Made by a program: the position numbers and the translations under genes. Below the pieces are notes generated by a model. The model made no database searches, was not told the DNA's origin, and worked only from the letters and a program-made list of their open reading frames with translations. Shown piece by piece: positions 17,086 to 26,061 of a stretch of DNA of 64,000 bases. Where the stretch lies: positions 1 through 64,000 of the forward strand of contig JBQTIQ010000011.1 in the NCBI GenBank assembly GCA_052387955.1, written 5' to 3'. Source of the stretch: JBQTIQ01 sp052387955 (lineage in GTDB: Bacteria > Actinomycetota > Acidimicrobiia > Acidimicrobiales > JACDCH01). Numbering within the stretch: position 1 is the first letter of the stretch; the number at the start of each line of letters is the position of its first letter.

Positions 17086-17301
17086 ATGAAGAACGGCGCT
17101 TACCAGGTGATGGGGCTGCCCGCTCCCGCCGGCGCACCGTTCGCCCTCTCGCGTCCGCGTGCCGCCGCCGGTCGCGAGGCGGCCGTGCCCGGCCTCACCG
17201 TGGCCTGGCCCACGCCCATCGACGCCGACAAGCCGGCCACGCCGATGTTCGTCAACGGGCCTGATCACCGCACCCGACGACCTTGGGAGCCCTCGCAGTA
17301 G
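17086..17301 (+). CDS. Small hypothetical protein upstream of whiB
   Basis: A 71-residue frame with a strong ribosome-binding site (GGGAGAGAGGA) 5-6 nt before the ATG. The product is Ala/Pro-rich with no membrane segment and no family I recognise. TTGACG at 16983 could be a -35 element. The stop codon falls in the loop of one hairpin and a second, stronger terminator hairpin follows before whiB. A regulatory leader or small protein is possible. Confidence 0.5.
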   Translation: MKNGAYQVMGLPAPAGAPFALSRPRAAAGREAAVPGLTVAWPTPIDADKPATPMFVNGPDHRTRRPWEPSQ

Positions 17302-17312
17302 CGCTGCGAGGG
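17290..17312 (+). other. Hairpin enclosing the stop codon of the small gene
   Basis: CCCTCGCAG pairs with CTGCGAGGG (9 bp) around a 5-nt loop whose first three bases are the TAG stop. A ribosome terminating here would disrupt the stem, so translation and the downstream terminator could be linked (inference). Confidence 0.5.
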
Positions 17313-17323
17313 AAGGACTTCCG

Positions 17324-17358
17324 AAAGGCCGTCGGGGCAACCCGACGGCCTTTCTGCT
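17324..17358 (+). terminator. Rho-independent terminator before whiB
   Basis: A 13-bp perfect stem (AAAGGCCGTCGGG paired with CCCGACGGCCTTT), a GCAA tetraloop and a T-containing tail (CTGCTTTCT). It is one of the most classical terminators in the window. Confidence 0.85.
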
Positions 17359-17402
17359 TTCTGAGCCCGAAACCGACCACGATCCAGGGGGAAGGGGACC
17401 CG

Positions 17403-17783
17403 ATGTCTGCCCCGCAGCCAACCGACACCAAGGACTTCGCCACGACCGGCGCGTTCGACCTCGTCCGCACCGATTGGTGGGCGCAGGCCCGCTGCGACGA
17501 CCAGGCCGCCACGCTCTCGGGGCTCTTCTTCAGTGAGGAGCTCCAGGACATCGCCGCCGCCAAGCGCATCTGCGCGTTGTGCCCGGTGATGGCCGACTGC
17601 CTCGAGGGCGCTCTCGAGCGGCGTGAGCCGTGGGGAGTGTGGGGCGGCCAGCTCTTCCTCCACGGCAAGGTCCTCGACGCCAAGCGCCGGCGGGGCCGCC
17701 CGCCCAAGGTGGCCCGTCCCGAGGACGAGTTCCCCGACGTCCCCGTCCCGGCCCACCTCCAGGACCGCCTCCGCACCGCCTGA
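17403..17783 (+). CDS. WhiB-family Fe-S transcriptional regulator
   Basis: A 126-residue Wbl protein, a family confined largely to actinobacteria and their phages. The four cluster ligands are Cys31, Cys57, Cys60 and Cys66 (C-x25-C-x2-C-x5-C). The GVWGG turn follows, and a basic RRRGRPPK tail resembles an AT-hook. Such proteins bind a [4Fe-4S] cluster and the primary sigma factor to steer promoters. Which Wbl class this is cannot be settled from sequence alone. GAAGGGG precedes the ATG. A strong terminator separates it from the small gene upstream. Confidence 0.93.
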   Translation: MSAPQPTDTKDFATTGAFDLVRTDWWAQARCDDQAATLSGLFFSEELQDIAAAKRICALCPVMADCLEGALERREPWGVWGGQLFLHGKVLDAKRRRGRPPKVARPEDEFPDVPVPAHLQDRLRTA

Positions 17784-17832
17784 CCCCGGCGCCACCCGGC
17801 CGGGGCGGGTCTCACAGCCCGGCCAGCCCCAT

Positions 17833-17870
17833 GTGCAGGAACGGATACGGAGCCGTCACGGCCAGGAAAC
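17833..17870 (+). promoter_or_regulatory. GlnR-type double operator upstream of narK
   Basis: The GlnR consensus in actinobacteria is gTnAc-n6-GaAAc, often doubled at 11-bp steps. Here GTGCA-n6-GATAC-n6-GTCAC-n6-GAAAC is present in exact phase; the second pair is a perfect match. It ends 34 nt before the narK ATG. A single-pair box with nearly identical spacing lies before nrtA. Confidence 0.7.
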
Positions 17871-17904
17871 TGCCGGGCAACCCGGTTCGGGTGCACTCGC
17901 AGGA

Positions 17905-19116
17905 ATGCCAGCACAAGGGTTCCGCCAAGCGGGCCACCCCCCGAGCCTCATTGCCGCCCTCGTCCACTTCGACGTCTCCTTCCTGTGCTGGGTACTGCTC
18001 GGGGCATTGGGCCCCTATGTCGCCTCCGACCTGGGCCTCAACGCCACCCAGAAGGGCCTCATGGTGGCGGTGCCCCCCCTGGGCGGCGCGGCCTTCCGGC
18101 TGCTGCTAGGGCCGCTCGCCGACCGCGTCGGGATCAAGCGGCTCGGCCTGGCGACCCTCTCGCTCACGTTCATCCCCCTCGGCTGGGCCGCCGTCGCCGG
18201 AACCTCCTACGCCGAGGTGCTTGTCATCGGGCTCCTCCTCGGCGTGGCTGGTGCCAGCTTCGCCGTGGCCCTGCCGTTGGTGAGCCGCTGGTACCCGCCC
18301 GAACACCAGGGCCTCGCCCTCGGCATTGCCGGCGCCGGCAACTCCGGGACCGTGATCGCGGCGCTGGCCGCCCCCCGGTTGGCCGAGCACGTCGGCTGGC
18401 ACGGGACCTTCGCCCTGGCCATGGTCCCGGTGACCCTGGCCTGGGTCACGTTCGCGGCCCTGGCCAAGGAGCCGCCCAAACCGGTCGGTGGCCCGCCCGC
18501 CGGCAGCGTCTTCTCGCTGCTGCGCAGCAACGATCCCCGCTGGCTGTGCTCGTTCTACCTGGTCACCTTCGGCACCTTCGTCGGCCTGTCGGGGTACATG
18601 CCGATCTTCTTCGTCGACCGGTTCGGCCTGGCCAAGGTGACGGCCGGCGCCTTCGCCGCCCTGTGCGCGGTGGCCGGGTCGTTCCTGCGCCCGCTGGGCG
18701 GATGGCTCTCGGACCGCTTCGGCGGGACGCTGGTCCTGGCCTCGGTGCTGGGCCTGGCCGCGGTGTTGGCCGGCGTGCTCACGACGTTGCCCGGCCTGGG
18801 CCTCACCGTGGCCCTGCTCTTCACCATGCTGGGCCTGCTGGGCATGGGCAACGGCGCCGTGTTCCAGCTCGTGGGCAGCCGGGTGCCCGAACGGGTCGGG
18901 GCCATGACCGGCCTGGTCGGCGCCGCCGGCGGCCTCGGCGGCTTCGCCCTTCCCTTCGCCTTCGGGGCCCTGGCCTCGGCGACGGGCACCTTCGCCACCG
19001 GCTATACGGTCCTGGCCCTCGCCACCACCGCCGCCGCCATCGCCGTCGGCAGCCGTGACCGCCACTGGCGAGTACCGGCCGGTGCCACCTCCAGGACACT
19101 CGAGCCCGCTCGATGA
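17905..19116 (+). CDS. narK: MFS nitrate/nitrite transporter (NarK/NasA type)
   Basis: A 403-residue membrane protein with about 12 helices. LGIAGAGNSGTVIAAL is the nitrate signature of the NNP family in helix 5, and GMGNGAVFQLVG is the matching one in helix 11. It would import nitrate (or exchange it for nitrite) across the membrane. It opens the nitrate/nitrite assimilation cluster and has the double GlnR-like box upstream, which suggests induction under nitrogen limitation. The ATG is chosen at the start of the family's homology; AGGA is very close to it. Confidence 0.9.
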   Translation: MPAQGFRQAGHPPSLIAALVHFDVSFLCWVLLGALGPYVASDLGLNATQKGLMVAVPPLGGAAFRLLLGPLADRVGIKRLGLATLSLTFIPLGWAAVAGTSYAEVLVIGLLLGVAGASFAVALPLVSRWYPPEHQGLALGIAGAGNSGTVIAALAAPRLAEHVGWHGTFALAMVPVTLAWVTFAALAKEPPKPVGGPPAGSVFSLLRSNDPRWLCSFYLVTFGTFVGLSGYMPIFFVDRFGLAKVTAGAFAALCAVAGSFLRPLGGWLSDRFGGTLVLASVLGLAAVLAGVLTTLPGLGLTVALLFTMLGLLGMGNGAVFQLVGSRVPERVGAMTGLVGAAGGLGGFALPFAFGALASATGTFATGYTVLALATTAAAIAVGSRDRHWRVPAGATSRTLEPAR

Positions 19117-19160
19117 CCGCGGCCCTCATCGACGCCCGAGCCGCCGTGACCGTTCCTGCT

Positions 19161-19211
19161 CGGGGGCTGCGCCCCCGGAGCCCTATCGTCGCCCGGCTCG
19201 CTGGCGCTCGC
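19161..19211 (+). repeat. Small hairpin-plus-tail repeat, family 2 copy 1
   Basis: CGGGGGC-TGC-GCCCCCG is followed by a 30-nt tail that matches 24 of 30 bases of the tail at 49999-50028, where an equivalent GGGGC-TGC-GCCCC hairpin precedes it. It occupies the narK-nirB gap; the rest of that 164-bp gap shows no gene. Confidence 0.45.
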
Positions 19212-19280
19212 TCGGTCGACCGGTCACCCGTGGGCCTCTCGCCAGTTGGTGCACCAGTGACCGCCATCGAGGCGGTCTAG

Positions 19281-21794
19281 ATGGGCACCGACCGCACGAT
19301 CCTGGTCGTCGGCCACGGCATGGTCGGCCACCGGTTCCTCGAAGCCGCGGTCGAGGCCGGCCTGCACCTCGCCCATCACATCGTCGTGGTGGGCGAGGAA
19401 CCCCGGCCCGCCTATGACCGCGTCCACCTGTCCTCGTTGTTCGACGGGATGTCCGCCGACGACCTGCGCCTGGGCTCGCCGACCTTCGCCGCAGAGCACG
19501 GCATCGAGGTGCGTTCGAACGAGGTCGTCGTCGCTCTCGACACCGCGGGCCGCCGCGCCACCACCTCCGCCGGTGCCGTGCTCCTTTACCACGAGTGCGT
19601 CCTGGCCACCGGGTCGTACCCGTTCGTTCCCCCCGTCCCCGGTATCGAAGCCGCCGGCAGCTTCGTCTACCGCACCATCGAAGACCTCGACGCCATCCGG
19701 GCCTGGTCCACCGGCTGCCGCACCGGGGTCGTGGTCGGCGGGGGCCTCCTCGGGCTGGAGGCGGCCAACGCGTTGCGGCTGCTCGGCCTCGACACCACCG
19801 TCGTCGAGTTCGCCCCCCGCCTCATGGCGGTCCAGCTCGACGACGGCGGCGGACGGGCCCTACGCCGCCACGTCGAGGCGCTCGGCCTGCACGTCATCAC
19901 CTCGGCCGGCGCCAGCGCGGTGCTGACCACCCCCGACGGCCGGGTCGAAGGGCTGCGCTTCGCGGAGACCTGCGACCGGCCCGACCTCGCCGCCGACATC
20001 GTGGTGTTCGCCGCCGGCATCCGCCCTCGCGACGAGCTGGCCCGCCAGGCCGGCCTCGAGGTGGGCGAACGGGGCGGCGTGGTCATCGACGACCGGGGCG
20101 CGACCTCGGCCGCCGGCGTGTGGGCCATCGGCGAGGTCGCGGCCCACGCCGGCCGCTGCTACGGCCTCGTCGCCCCTGGCTACAAGATGGCCGAGGTCGT
20201 CGCCGACCGCCTCGCCGGCGGCACCGCCACCTTCGAGGGCGCCGACACCAGCACCACGCTCAAGCTTCTCGGCGTCGACGTCGCGGTGGCCGGTGACCCT
20301 CACGGCGCCGGCGACGAGGTGGTCTTCGCCGACCCGGTCGCCGGCGTCTACAAGAAGCTGGTCCTGGGCCCCGACGGCGCCATCACCGGCGCGGTGCTGG
20401 TCGGCGACGTCTCCGCCTACCCCGCCCTGGTGCAGTACTGCCGGGGCACGCTGGCATCCCCGGCCGCCCCCGCCGCCCTGGTCGCACCGGCGGGCTCGGG
20501 CGTGGCGCTGCCCGGGCCGGCCGACCTGCCCGACGAAGCGACGATCTGCTCCTGCCACAACGTGACCTGCGGGGCCATCCGCTCGGCGGTCAGTGCCGGC
20601 GCCGAGACGCCGGTGGCGGTGGGCGCCGCCACCAAGGCGGGCACCGGCTGCGGGAGCTGCGTCCCCCTGGTCTCCGAGATGGTCGACGCCGGCCTCGCCG
20701 CCGCCGGCAGGACCGTGATCGTCCGGTTGTGCGAGCACTTCGCCATGAGCCGCCAGGAGCTCTTCGACGTGGTGCGCGTCACCGGCATCCGCACCTTCGC
20801 CGAACTGGTCGGGCGCCACGGCAATGGGCGGGGCTGCGCCATCTGCAAGCCGGCGGTGGCGTCGATGTTCGCGTCGCTGGCATCGGGCCACGTGCTCGAC
20901 GGCGAGCAGGCGTCGCTGCAGGACACCAACGACCACTTCCTGGCCAACCTCCAACGGGACGGCACGTACTCGGTGGTGCCCCGGGTGCCCGCCGGTGAGA
21001 TCACCCCCGACGGCCTCATCGCCATCGGTGAGATCGCCCGTGATTTCGACCTGTACACGAAGATCACCGGCGGCCAGCGCATCGACATGTTCGGTGCCCG
21101 CGTCGAACAGCTGCCCGAGATCTGGCGCCGCCTCATCGGCGCCGGATTCGAGTCGGGCCACGCCTACGGCAAGGCGCTCAGGACGGTCAAGTCATGTGTC
21201 GGCTCCACCTGGTGCCGGTTCGGGGTGCAGGACTCGGTACAGCTGGCGATCGACCTCGAGCTCCGTTACCGGGGCCTACGAGCGCCCCACAAGATCAAGT
21301 TGGCGGCGTCGGGCTGCGCCCGGGAATGTGCCGAAGCGCAGAGCAAGGACGTCGGTGTCATCGCCACCGAGCGGGGCTGGAACCTCTACGTCGGCGGCAA
21401 CGGCGGCATGCGCCCGGTCCACGCCCAGCTCCTCGCCGAGGACCTCGACACCGAGACCCTCTTCCGCTTCGTCGACCGGTTCCTCGCCTACTACATCCGT
21501 ACCGCCGACCGCCTCGAGCGCACCGCCACCTGGCTGCGCAAGCTGCCCGGCGGCGTCGCCCAGGTCAAGCGGGTGGTCGTGGACGATGCCCTCGGGATCG
21601 GGGCCGACCTCGAAGCCGACATCGCCCGCCATGTCGAGAGCTACGAGTGCGAGTGGAAGGCGACCCTCGACGACCCGATGCGCCTCGCCCGTTTCGCCAC
21701 CTTCGTCAACAGCGACGAGGGCGACCCCACCCTGGCCTACGTGCGGGTGCGGGGCCAACGCCAGCCCGTGGAGATCGTGGGAGCCCGGCCATGA
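19281..21794 (+). CDS. nirB: NAD(P)H-dependent assimilatory nitrite reductase, large subunit
   Basis: An 837-residue enzyme reducing nitrite to ammonium in the cytoplasm. Order: FAD/NAD-binding oxidoreductase (about residues 1-400, with VVGHGMVGHRF and the NAD fold VVGGGLLGLEAANAL), two BFD-like [2Fe-2S] segments (SCHNVTCG with GTGCGSC near 425-456; LCEHF with GCAICKPA near 482-520), then the nitrite/sulfite reductase domain. The siroheme and [4Fe-4S] cysteines are in SCVGSTWCRFG (near 638) and ASGCARECAEA (near 675). Length is normal for NirB. It partners NirD immediately downstream. Confidence 0.96.
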   Translation: MGTDRTILVVGHGMVGHRFLEAAVEAGLHLAHHIVVVGEEPRPAYDRVHLSSLFDGMSADDLRLGSPTFAAEHGIEVRSNEVVVALDTAGRRATTSAGAVLLYHECVLATGSYPFVPPVPGIEAAGSFVYRTIEDLDAIRAWSTGCRTGVVVGGGLLGLEAANALRLLGLDTTVVEFAPRLMAVQLDDGGGRALRRHVEALGLHVITSAGASAVLTTPDGRVEGLRFAETCDRPDLAADIVVFAAGIRPRDELARQAGLEVGERGGVVIDDRGATSAAGVWAIGEVAAHAGRCYGLVAPGYKMAEVVADRLAGGTATFEGADTSTTLKLLGVDVAVAGDPHGAGDEVVFADPVAGVYKKLVLGPDGAITGAVLVGDVSAYPALVQYCRGTLASPAAPAALVAPAGSGVALPGPADLPDEATICSCHNVTCGAIRSAVSAGAETPVAVGAATKAGTGCGSCVPLVSEMVDAGLAAAGRTVIVRLCEHFAMSRQELFDVVRVTGIRTFAELVGRHGNGRGCAICKPAVASMFASLASGHVLDGEQASLQDTNDHFLANLQRDGTYSVVPRVPAGEITPDGLIAIGEIARDFDLYTKITGGQRIDMFGARVEQLPEIWRRLIGAGFESGHAYGKALRTVKSCVGSTWCRFGVQDSVQLAIDLELRYRGLRAPHKIKLAASGCARECAEAQSKDVGVIATERGWNLYVGGNGGMRPVHAQLLAEDLDTETLFRFVDRFLAYYIRTADRLERTATWLRKLPGGVAQVKRVVVDDALGIGADLEADIARHVESYECEWKATLDDPMRLARFATFVNSDEGDPTLAYVRVRGQRQPVEIVGARP

Positions 21795-21825
21795 AGCTCC
21801 GTTCCCGGACCGATGGAGAGCACCG

Positions 21826-22200
21826 ATGACCCTGATCGAAGCACGCACGGCGTGGGTCGAGGTGTGCAGCCTCGGACAGCTGACCCCGGACCGGGGCGTC
21901 GCTGCCCTCGTCGGAGGCGAGCAAGTGGCGGTGTTCCACCTCTCGACCGGCGAGGTCTTCGCCCTCGGGAACCGCGACCCCTTCTCGGGGGTCAACGCGC
22001 TCAGCCGGGGCATCGTCGGCGACGCCGGCGGCGTGCCGATGGTGGCCTCGCCGGTCTACAAACAGCGCTTCGACCTGCGCACCGGCGTATGCGTCGACGA
22101 CGAGGCGGTAGCCGTACCGGTCTACCCCGTCCGGCTCCGCTCCGAGACTGTCGAGGTCGCGTTGCTGGCTGCGTTCCCCGGCCACGCAGGCCGCTCGTGA
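21826..22200 (+). CDS. nirD: Nitrite reductase small subunit
   Basis: A 124-residue Rieske-fold protein that pairs with NirB. As usual for NirD it lacks the two Cys-His pairs of a real Rieske cluster, so it is structural rather than redox-active. The family pattern is clear in VAVFHLSTGEVFALGNRDPF and the C-terminal PVYPVRL. GGAGAG lies 7 nt before the ATG. It starts 31 nt after the nirB stop. Confidence 0.92.
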   Translation: MTLIEARTAWVEVCSLGQLTPDRGVAALVGGEQVAVFHLSTGEVFALGNRDPFSGVNALSRGIVGDAGGVPMVASPVYKQRFDLRTGVCVDDEAVAVPVYPVRLRSETVEVALLAAFPGHAGRS

Positions 22201-22264
22201 CCGCACCTCCGCTGGCGCTCCGGCGCTCGCACCGGCGCTCGCACCGGCGGGACCAGGGGCGGGC

Positions 22265-23743
22265 ATGACGCTGCTCGAGCCGCTGGCGCTGGAGTCGACA
22301 CCGGTCACGATCGGGCGGGCGCCGACGCCGGCTCTCGGCCGGAACAAGACCGGCATCGGTGAGAACGGCCCGGACCTGCTGCCTCTCGACGCCGGCGAGC
22401 AGTACCGCTTCGGGTTCTCAATGGAGTCCTGCATCGGGTGCCACTCCTGTGAGGTGGCCTGTGCCGAACAGAACGGGCTGCCGGCCGGGACCGCCTGGCG
22501 GCGGGTGGGCGAGATCGAGGGGGGCCAGCATCCCGACACCCGCCGCTGGCACCTGTCGATGTCGTGCAACCACTGTCTCGACCCCGCCTGCCTCGACGGC
22601 TGCCCGACCAAGGCCTACGAGAAGCTGCCCAACGGCATCGTCGAGCATCATGCCGACGACTGCATCGGATGCCAGTACTGCACCTGGAAATGCCCGTACT
22701 CGGTGCCGGTGTTCCAGCCCGACCGGCGCATCGTCACCAAGTGCGACCTGTGCGCTCCCCGCCTGGGCGCCGGGCTCAAGCCGGCCTGTGTGGACGCCTG
22801 CCCGACGCACGCCATCACCGTCGAGAAGGTGAACGTGGCCGAGTGGCGGGCCGATCACCGCGCCGGCGACGCCCCCGAGCTCCCCTCCGCCGACATCACC
22901 TTGTCGACCACCCGGATCGAGCTCCCCCGGGACCTGCCCGCCGACGCTGCCGCCGCCAGCGACTGGGACCTGCGCCCCGAGCACCCGCACTGGCCGCTGG
23001 TGTGGCTCACGCTGCTCACCCAGGCCGCGGTCGGGACCAGCGCCACCGGCCGCTACACCGGCTCGGGCCCGGTGGCCATCGCCGCCGCCCTCCTCGCCGG
23101 TATCGGCCTGGCCGGTTCGCTGCTGCACCTGGGCCGCCCCGCCCTGGCCTGGAAGGCACTCCGCAACCTGCGCCGCTCGTGGCTGTCACGGGAGGTGGCC
23201 CTGTTCGGCGCCTACGCCGCGGTGGCCGCCCTCAACGGCGCCGTCGTCATCTTCGCCGGCGAGCCTTCGCCCGGTCTGGGGACGGCCGCCACCGCCATTG
23301 GGCTGGCCGGCGTCTACGCCTCCGGCCGGCTCTACGTGGTGCCGGGGCGCCCGGCGTGGGACACGCCCATCACCATCGGCGCCTTCCTCGCCACCGGTGC
23401 CGTCCTCGGCCCGATGATGGCGGGCCAGCCCGCCATCTCGGTCGGCGCGGTCGGGTTCCAGCTCCTTCTCCTGGGCGCCAACCTGGCTCGGTTGAGCCGG
23501 CGCCGGGACCGGGCCTGGCGGGGGACGGTGCACCTCTACCTCCACCGGTTCGGCCGGGCGACATCGATGCGGGTGCTCCTGGCGCTGGGCGGCGCCGCCC
23601 TCGCCCTGGTCGGGAACCCCCTGGCGACCCTCGCCGCGGTGGTGGCGGTGGCCATTGCCGAGCTCCTGGGGCGGTGGCTGTTCTACGTCACGGTGGTGCC
23701 GCTCAACATGCCCGGCAGCTTCTGGCGGCAGGGGGCGCGTTGA
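22265..23743 (+). CDS. Four-cluster ferredoxin fused to a DmsC-like membrane anchor
   Basis: A 492-residue fusion. The first ~210 residues are a DmsB/NarH-type electron-transfer subunit with four cysteine quartets (SCIGCHSCEVAC, SCNHC with CLDGCP, DCIGCQYCTWKCP, KCDLC with CVDACP), enough for four [4Fe-4S] clusters. The remaining ~270 residues hold about eight membrane helices like the quinol-binding DmsC/YnfH anchor. It would pass electrons from the quinol pool to the molybdoenzyme encoded next. The nitrate reductase start overlaps this stop by 4 nt, so the two are translationally coupled. There is no export signal, so the Fe-S part should face the cytoplasm. Confidence 0.87.
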   Translation: MTLLEPLALESTPVTIGRAPTPALGRNKTGIGENGPDLLPLDAGEQYRFGFSMESCIGCHSCEVACAEQNGLPAGTAWRRVGEIEGGQHPDTRRWHLSMSCNHCLDPACLDGCPTKAYEKLPNGIVEHHADDCIGCQYCTWKCPYSVPVFQPDRRIVTKCDLCAPRLGAGLKPACVDACPTHAITVEKVNVAEWRADHRAGDAPELPSADITLSTTRIELPRDLPADAAAASDWDLRPEHPHWPLVWLTLLTQAAVGTSATGRYTGSGPVAIAAALLAGIGLAGSLLHLGRPALAWKALRNLRRSWLSREVALFGAYAAVAALNGAVVIFAGEPSPGLGTAATAIGLAGVYASGRLYVVPGRPAWDTPITIGAFLATGAVLGPMMAGQPAISVGAVGFQLLLLGANLARLSRRRDRAWRGTVHLYLHRFGRATSMRVLLALGGAALALVGNPLATLAAVVAVAIAELLGRWLFYVTVVPLNMPGSFWRQGAR

Positions 23744-26061
23744 AGTCGCCGAGGGCCAGGGCGACGGCGCAGGCGGCGGCCCGCAAGCCTGCCCTCAAGC
23801 CGCTGAACGACTTGATGCCCCGGGGCATCCCCCGGCCCAACCAGCGCCAGCGGTTGGCGGCCAAGGTGGCCGAACACGCCGAGCGCTACAAGATCGGCCG
23901 CTTCCTGGGACTCGACCACGGCGAGGAGAGGTACCACTTCGGCCGCGACGACGTCTTCGGCCCCATGCATGCGGCCAAGGTCCCCGACCGGTGGGTCAAG
24001 ACGACCTGCGGCTACTGTTCGGTCGGGTGCGGGATGCTGGTGGGCATCCGCAAGGGCGAGGCAGTGACGGTCCGCGGCGATCCCGACCACCCCGTGAACC
24101 GTGGCCGCCTGTGCCCCAAGGGTTGCTCCGAGCACCTCACGTTGCGCGCCCCGGGGCGGCTGACCGAACCGCTGGTCGACGGCCAGCCGGCGACCTGGGA
24201 CGCCGCCCTCGACCGGATGGTCACCGGGTTCCGAGACCTCGTCGACCGCTACGGGCCCGAGTCGGTGGCGGTCCTGTCGACCGGCCAGCTGGTGACCGAG
24301 GAGTTTTACGCGCTGGGCAAGTTGGTGCGCCTCGGCATGGGCCTGGCCCACTTCGACGGCAACACCACGCTGTGCATGGCCAGCGCGGTGTCGGGCTACA
24401 AGCTCAGCTTCGGCACCGACGGCCCACCCGGCTGCTACGAGGACCTCGACCTGGCCGACGTGGTGGTGCTGTGGGGCGCCAACATCGCCGACAACCATCC
24501 GCTCCTCGCCCCCCGGGTGCTCGACAACCAACGGGAACGGGGTGCGACGGTGATCGTCGTCGACCCCCGGGTGACCAAGACAGCCCAGTTCGCCGACCTG
24601 CACCTGCCGGTCAAGCCCCGTACCGACGTCATCCTGCTCAACGGGCTCATCAAGCTCCTCGTCGACGAGGGCTACGTCGACCTCGATGCGGCCCGGGCCC
24701 ACGTGGAGGGCCTCGACGCCCTGCTCGAGCACGTCCAGCAGTACCCCCTCGAACGGGTGGCCGAGGAATGCGGCCTGCCGGCCCCCGACGTGATGGCCAT
24801 GGCTCGCGCCATCGGGCAGGCCGGGGCGGCCACCGTGGCCTGGACGATGGGCGTCAACCATTCGGTGCAGGGGACCGAGACCGTCACGCTGCTCAACACC
24901 CTGTGCGTACTCACCGGCAACGTCGGCCGTCCCGGGGCGGCACCGTTCTCGATCACCGGCCAGTGCAACGCCATGGGCACCCGGGAGTCGGGCTTCACCG
25001 CCTCGATGCCCGGCTACCGCGCCTTCGACGACCCGGCGCACCGGGCCGAGCTGGCGGCGTTGTGGGGCATCGACGAGTCCCGCCTCCCCACCGAGCGGGG
25101 CCGGGCCTATCCCGACATCGTCAACGCCATCGCCAGTGGCCGCATCAAAGGCCTGTGGGTGATCGGCACCAACCCGGTCGTGTCCTTCCCCAATCGCGAG
25201 ACGCTCGAGTTCGCCCTCGGGCGCCTCGAGCTGCTGGTGGTCCAGGACGGCTTCGAGACGCCCACCACCGAGCGCGCCGACGTGGTGCTGCCCGCGGCGA
25301 TCTGGGGGGAGAAGAGCGGCACCTTCACCAACAGCGAGCGGCGAGCCAGCCCGGTGCGGGCGGCCGTGGGCCCCATCGGCAAGGCCCGCACCGATTTCCG
25401 CATCTTCCTCGACGTCGCCGAGCGGTGGGGCTGTCGAGACGAGCTGTTCCGGGACTGGACGACGCCGCGGCATGCCTGGGACGAGTGGCGCACGGTCTCC
25501 GCCGGGCGCCCCTGCGACTACAGCGGCGCTTCGTGGGAGCGGATCGAGGCGGCCGGCGGCGTGCAGTGGCCCTGCCCGGCCGACGACGCCGACCTCGCGC
25601 TCGGGGGTACCCCCCGCCTCTACACCGACCTGCGGTTCAACCGCCCCGACGGCCGGGCCGCGCTCCGGGTGGTCGCGCCGGCGCCCTTCACCGACGAGCC
25701 CGGACGCGACTTCCCGTTCGTGCTCAACACCGGCCGCACCGTCGAGCACTGGCACACCCGGACGAAGACCGGGCGCATCCCCATCCTCGAGGCCATGGCT
25801 CCCGAAGCGTGGGTCGAGATCAACCCGGGCGACGCCGCCGCGCTCGGAGTCCGCTCCGGCGACCTGGTCCGCATGGTGTCCGAGCGGGGCGCGGTGGACC
25901 GCATCCGGGCCCGGGTGACGGCCATCGTGCGCCGGGGCGAGGTCTTCGTCCCCTTCCACTGGGACGAACGGTGCGCCAACCGCCTCACCAACGACGAGTT
26001 CGACCCGATCAGCCGCGAACCCAACTACAAGCAGTGCGCCGTACGGGTCGAGAAGGTGTGA
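23740..26061 (+). CDS. nasA: Molybdopterin nitrate reductase, catalytic subunit (NasA/NarB type)
   Basis: A 773-residue bis-MGD oxidoreductase. The [4Fe-4S] motif is Cys90, Cys93, Cys97 and Cys125 (CGYCSVGCG, CPKGC). The molybdopterin domains follow, including WGANIADNHP, GVNHSVQGTET and the C-terminal dinucleotide-binding part with LNTGRTVEHWHTRTKTGR. There is no Tat signal, so it is cytoplasmic and fits assimilatory nitrate reductase in this nitrate/nitrite cluster. A cytoplasmic formate dehydrogenase is the alternative, but its Sec/Cys signature is not seen. The TTG start overlaps the upstream stop (TTGA) and has AGGGGG just before it; an ATG lies 75 nt further in. Confidence 0.88.
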   Translation: MKSPRARATAQAAARKPALKPLNDLMPRGIPRPNQRQRLAAKVAEHAERYKIGRFLGLDHGEERYHFGRDDVFGPMHAAKVPDRWVKTTCGYCSVGCGMLVGIRKGEAVTVRGDPDHPVNRGRLCPKGCSEHLTLRAPGRLTEPLVDGQPATWDAALDRMVTGFRDLVDRYGPESVAVLSTGQLVTEEFYALGKLVRLGMGLAHFDGNTTLCMASAVSGYKLSFGTDGPPGCYEDLDLADVVVLWGANIADNHPLLAPRVLDNQRERGATVIVVDPRVTKTAQFADLHLPVKPRTDVILLNGLIKLLVDEGYVDLDAARAHVEGLDALLEHVQQYPLERVAEECGLPAPDVMAMARAIGQAGAATVAWTMGVNHSVQGTETVTLLNTLCVLTGNVGRPGAAPFSITGQCNAMGTRESGFTASMPGYRAFDDPAHRAELAALWGIDESRLPTERGRAYPDIVNAIASGRIKGLWVIGTNPVVSFPNRETLEFALGRLELLVVQDGFETPTTERADVVLPAAIWGEKSGTFTNSERRASPVRAAVGPIGKARTDFRIFLDVAERWGCRDELFRDWTTPRHAWDEWRTVSAGRPCDYSGASWERIEAAGGVQWPCPADDADLALGGTPRLYTDLRFNRPDGRAALRVVAPAPFTDEPGRDFPFVLNTGRTVEHWHTRTKTGRIPILEAMAPEAWVEINPGDAAALGVRSGDLVRMVSERGAVDRIRARVTAIVRRGEVFVPFHWDERCANRLTNDEFDPISREPNYKQCAVRVEKV

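Noticed and set aside
22564..23739. Upstream extension of the nitrate reductase frame through the ferredoxin gene
   Set aside because: The extension is Arg/Pro-rich and out of frame with the four Cys clusters of the real gene; the TTG at 23740 with a 4-nt overlap explains the start.
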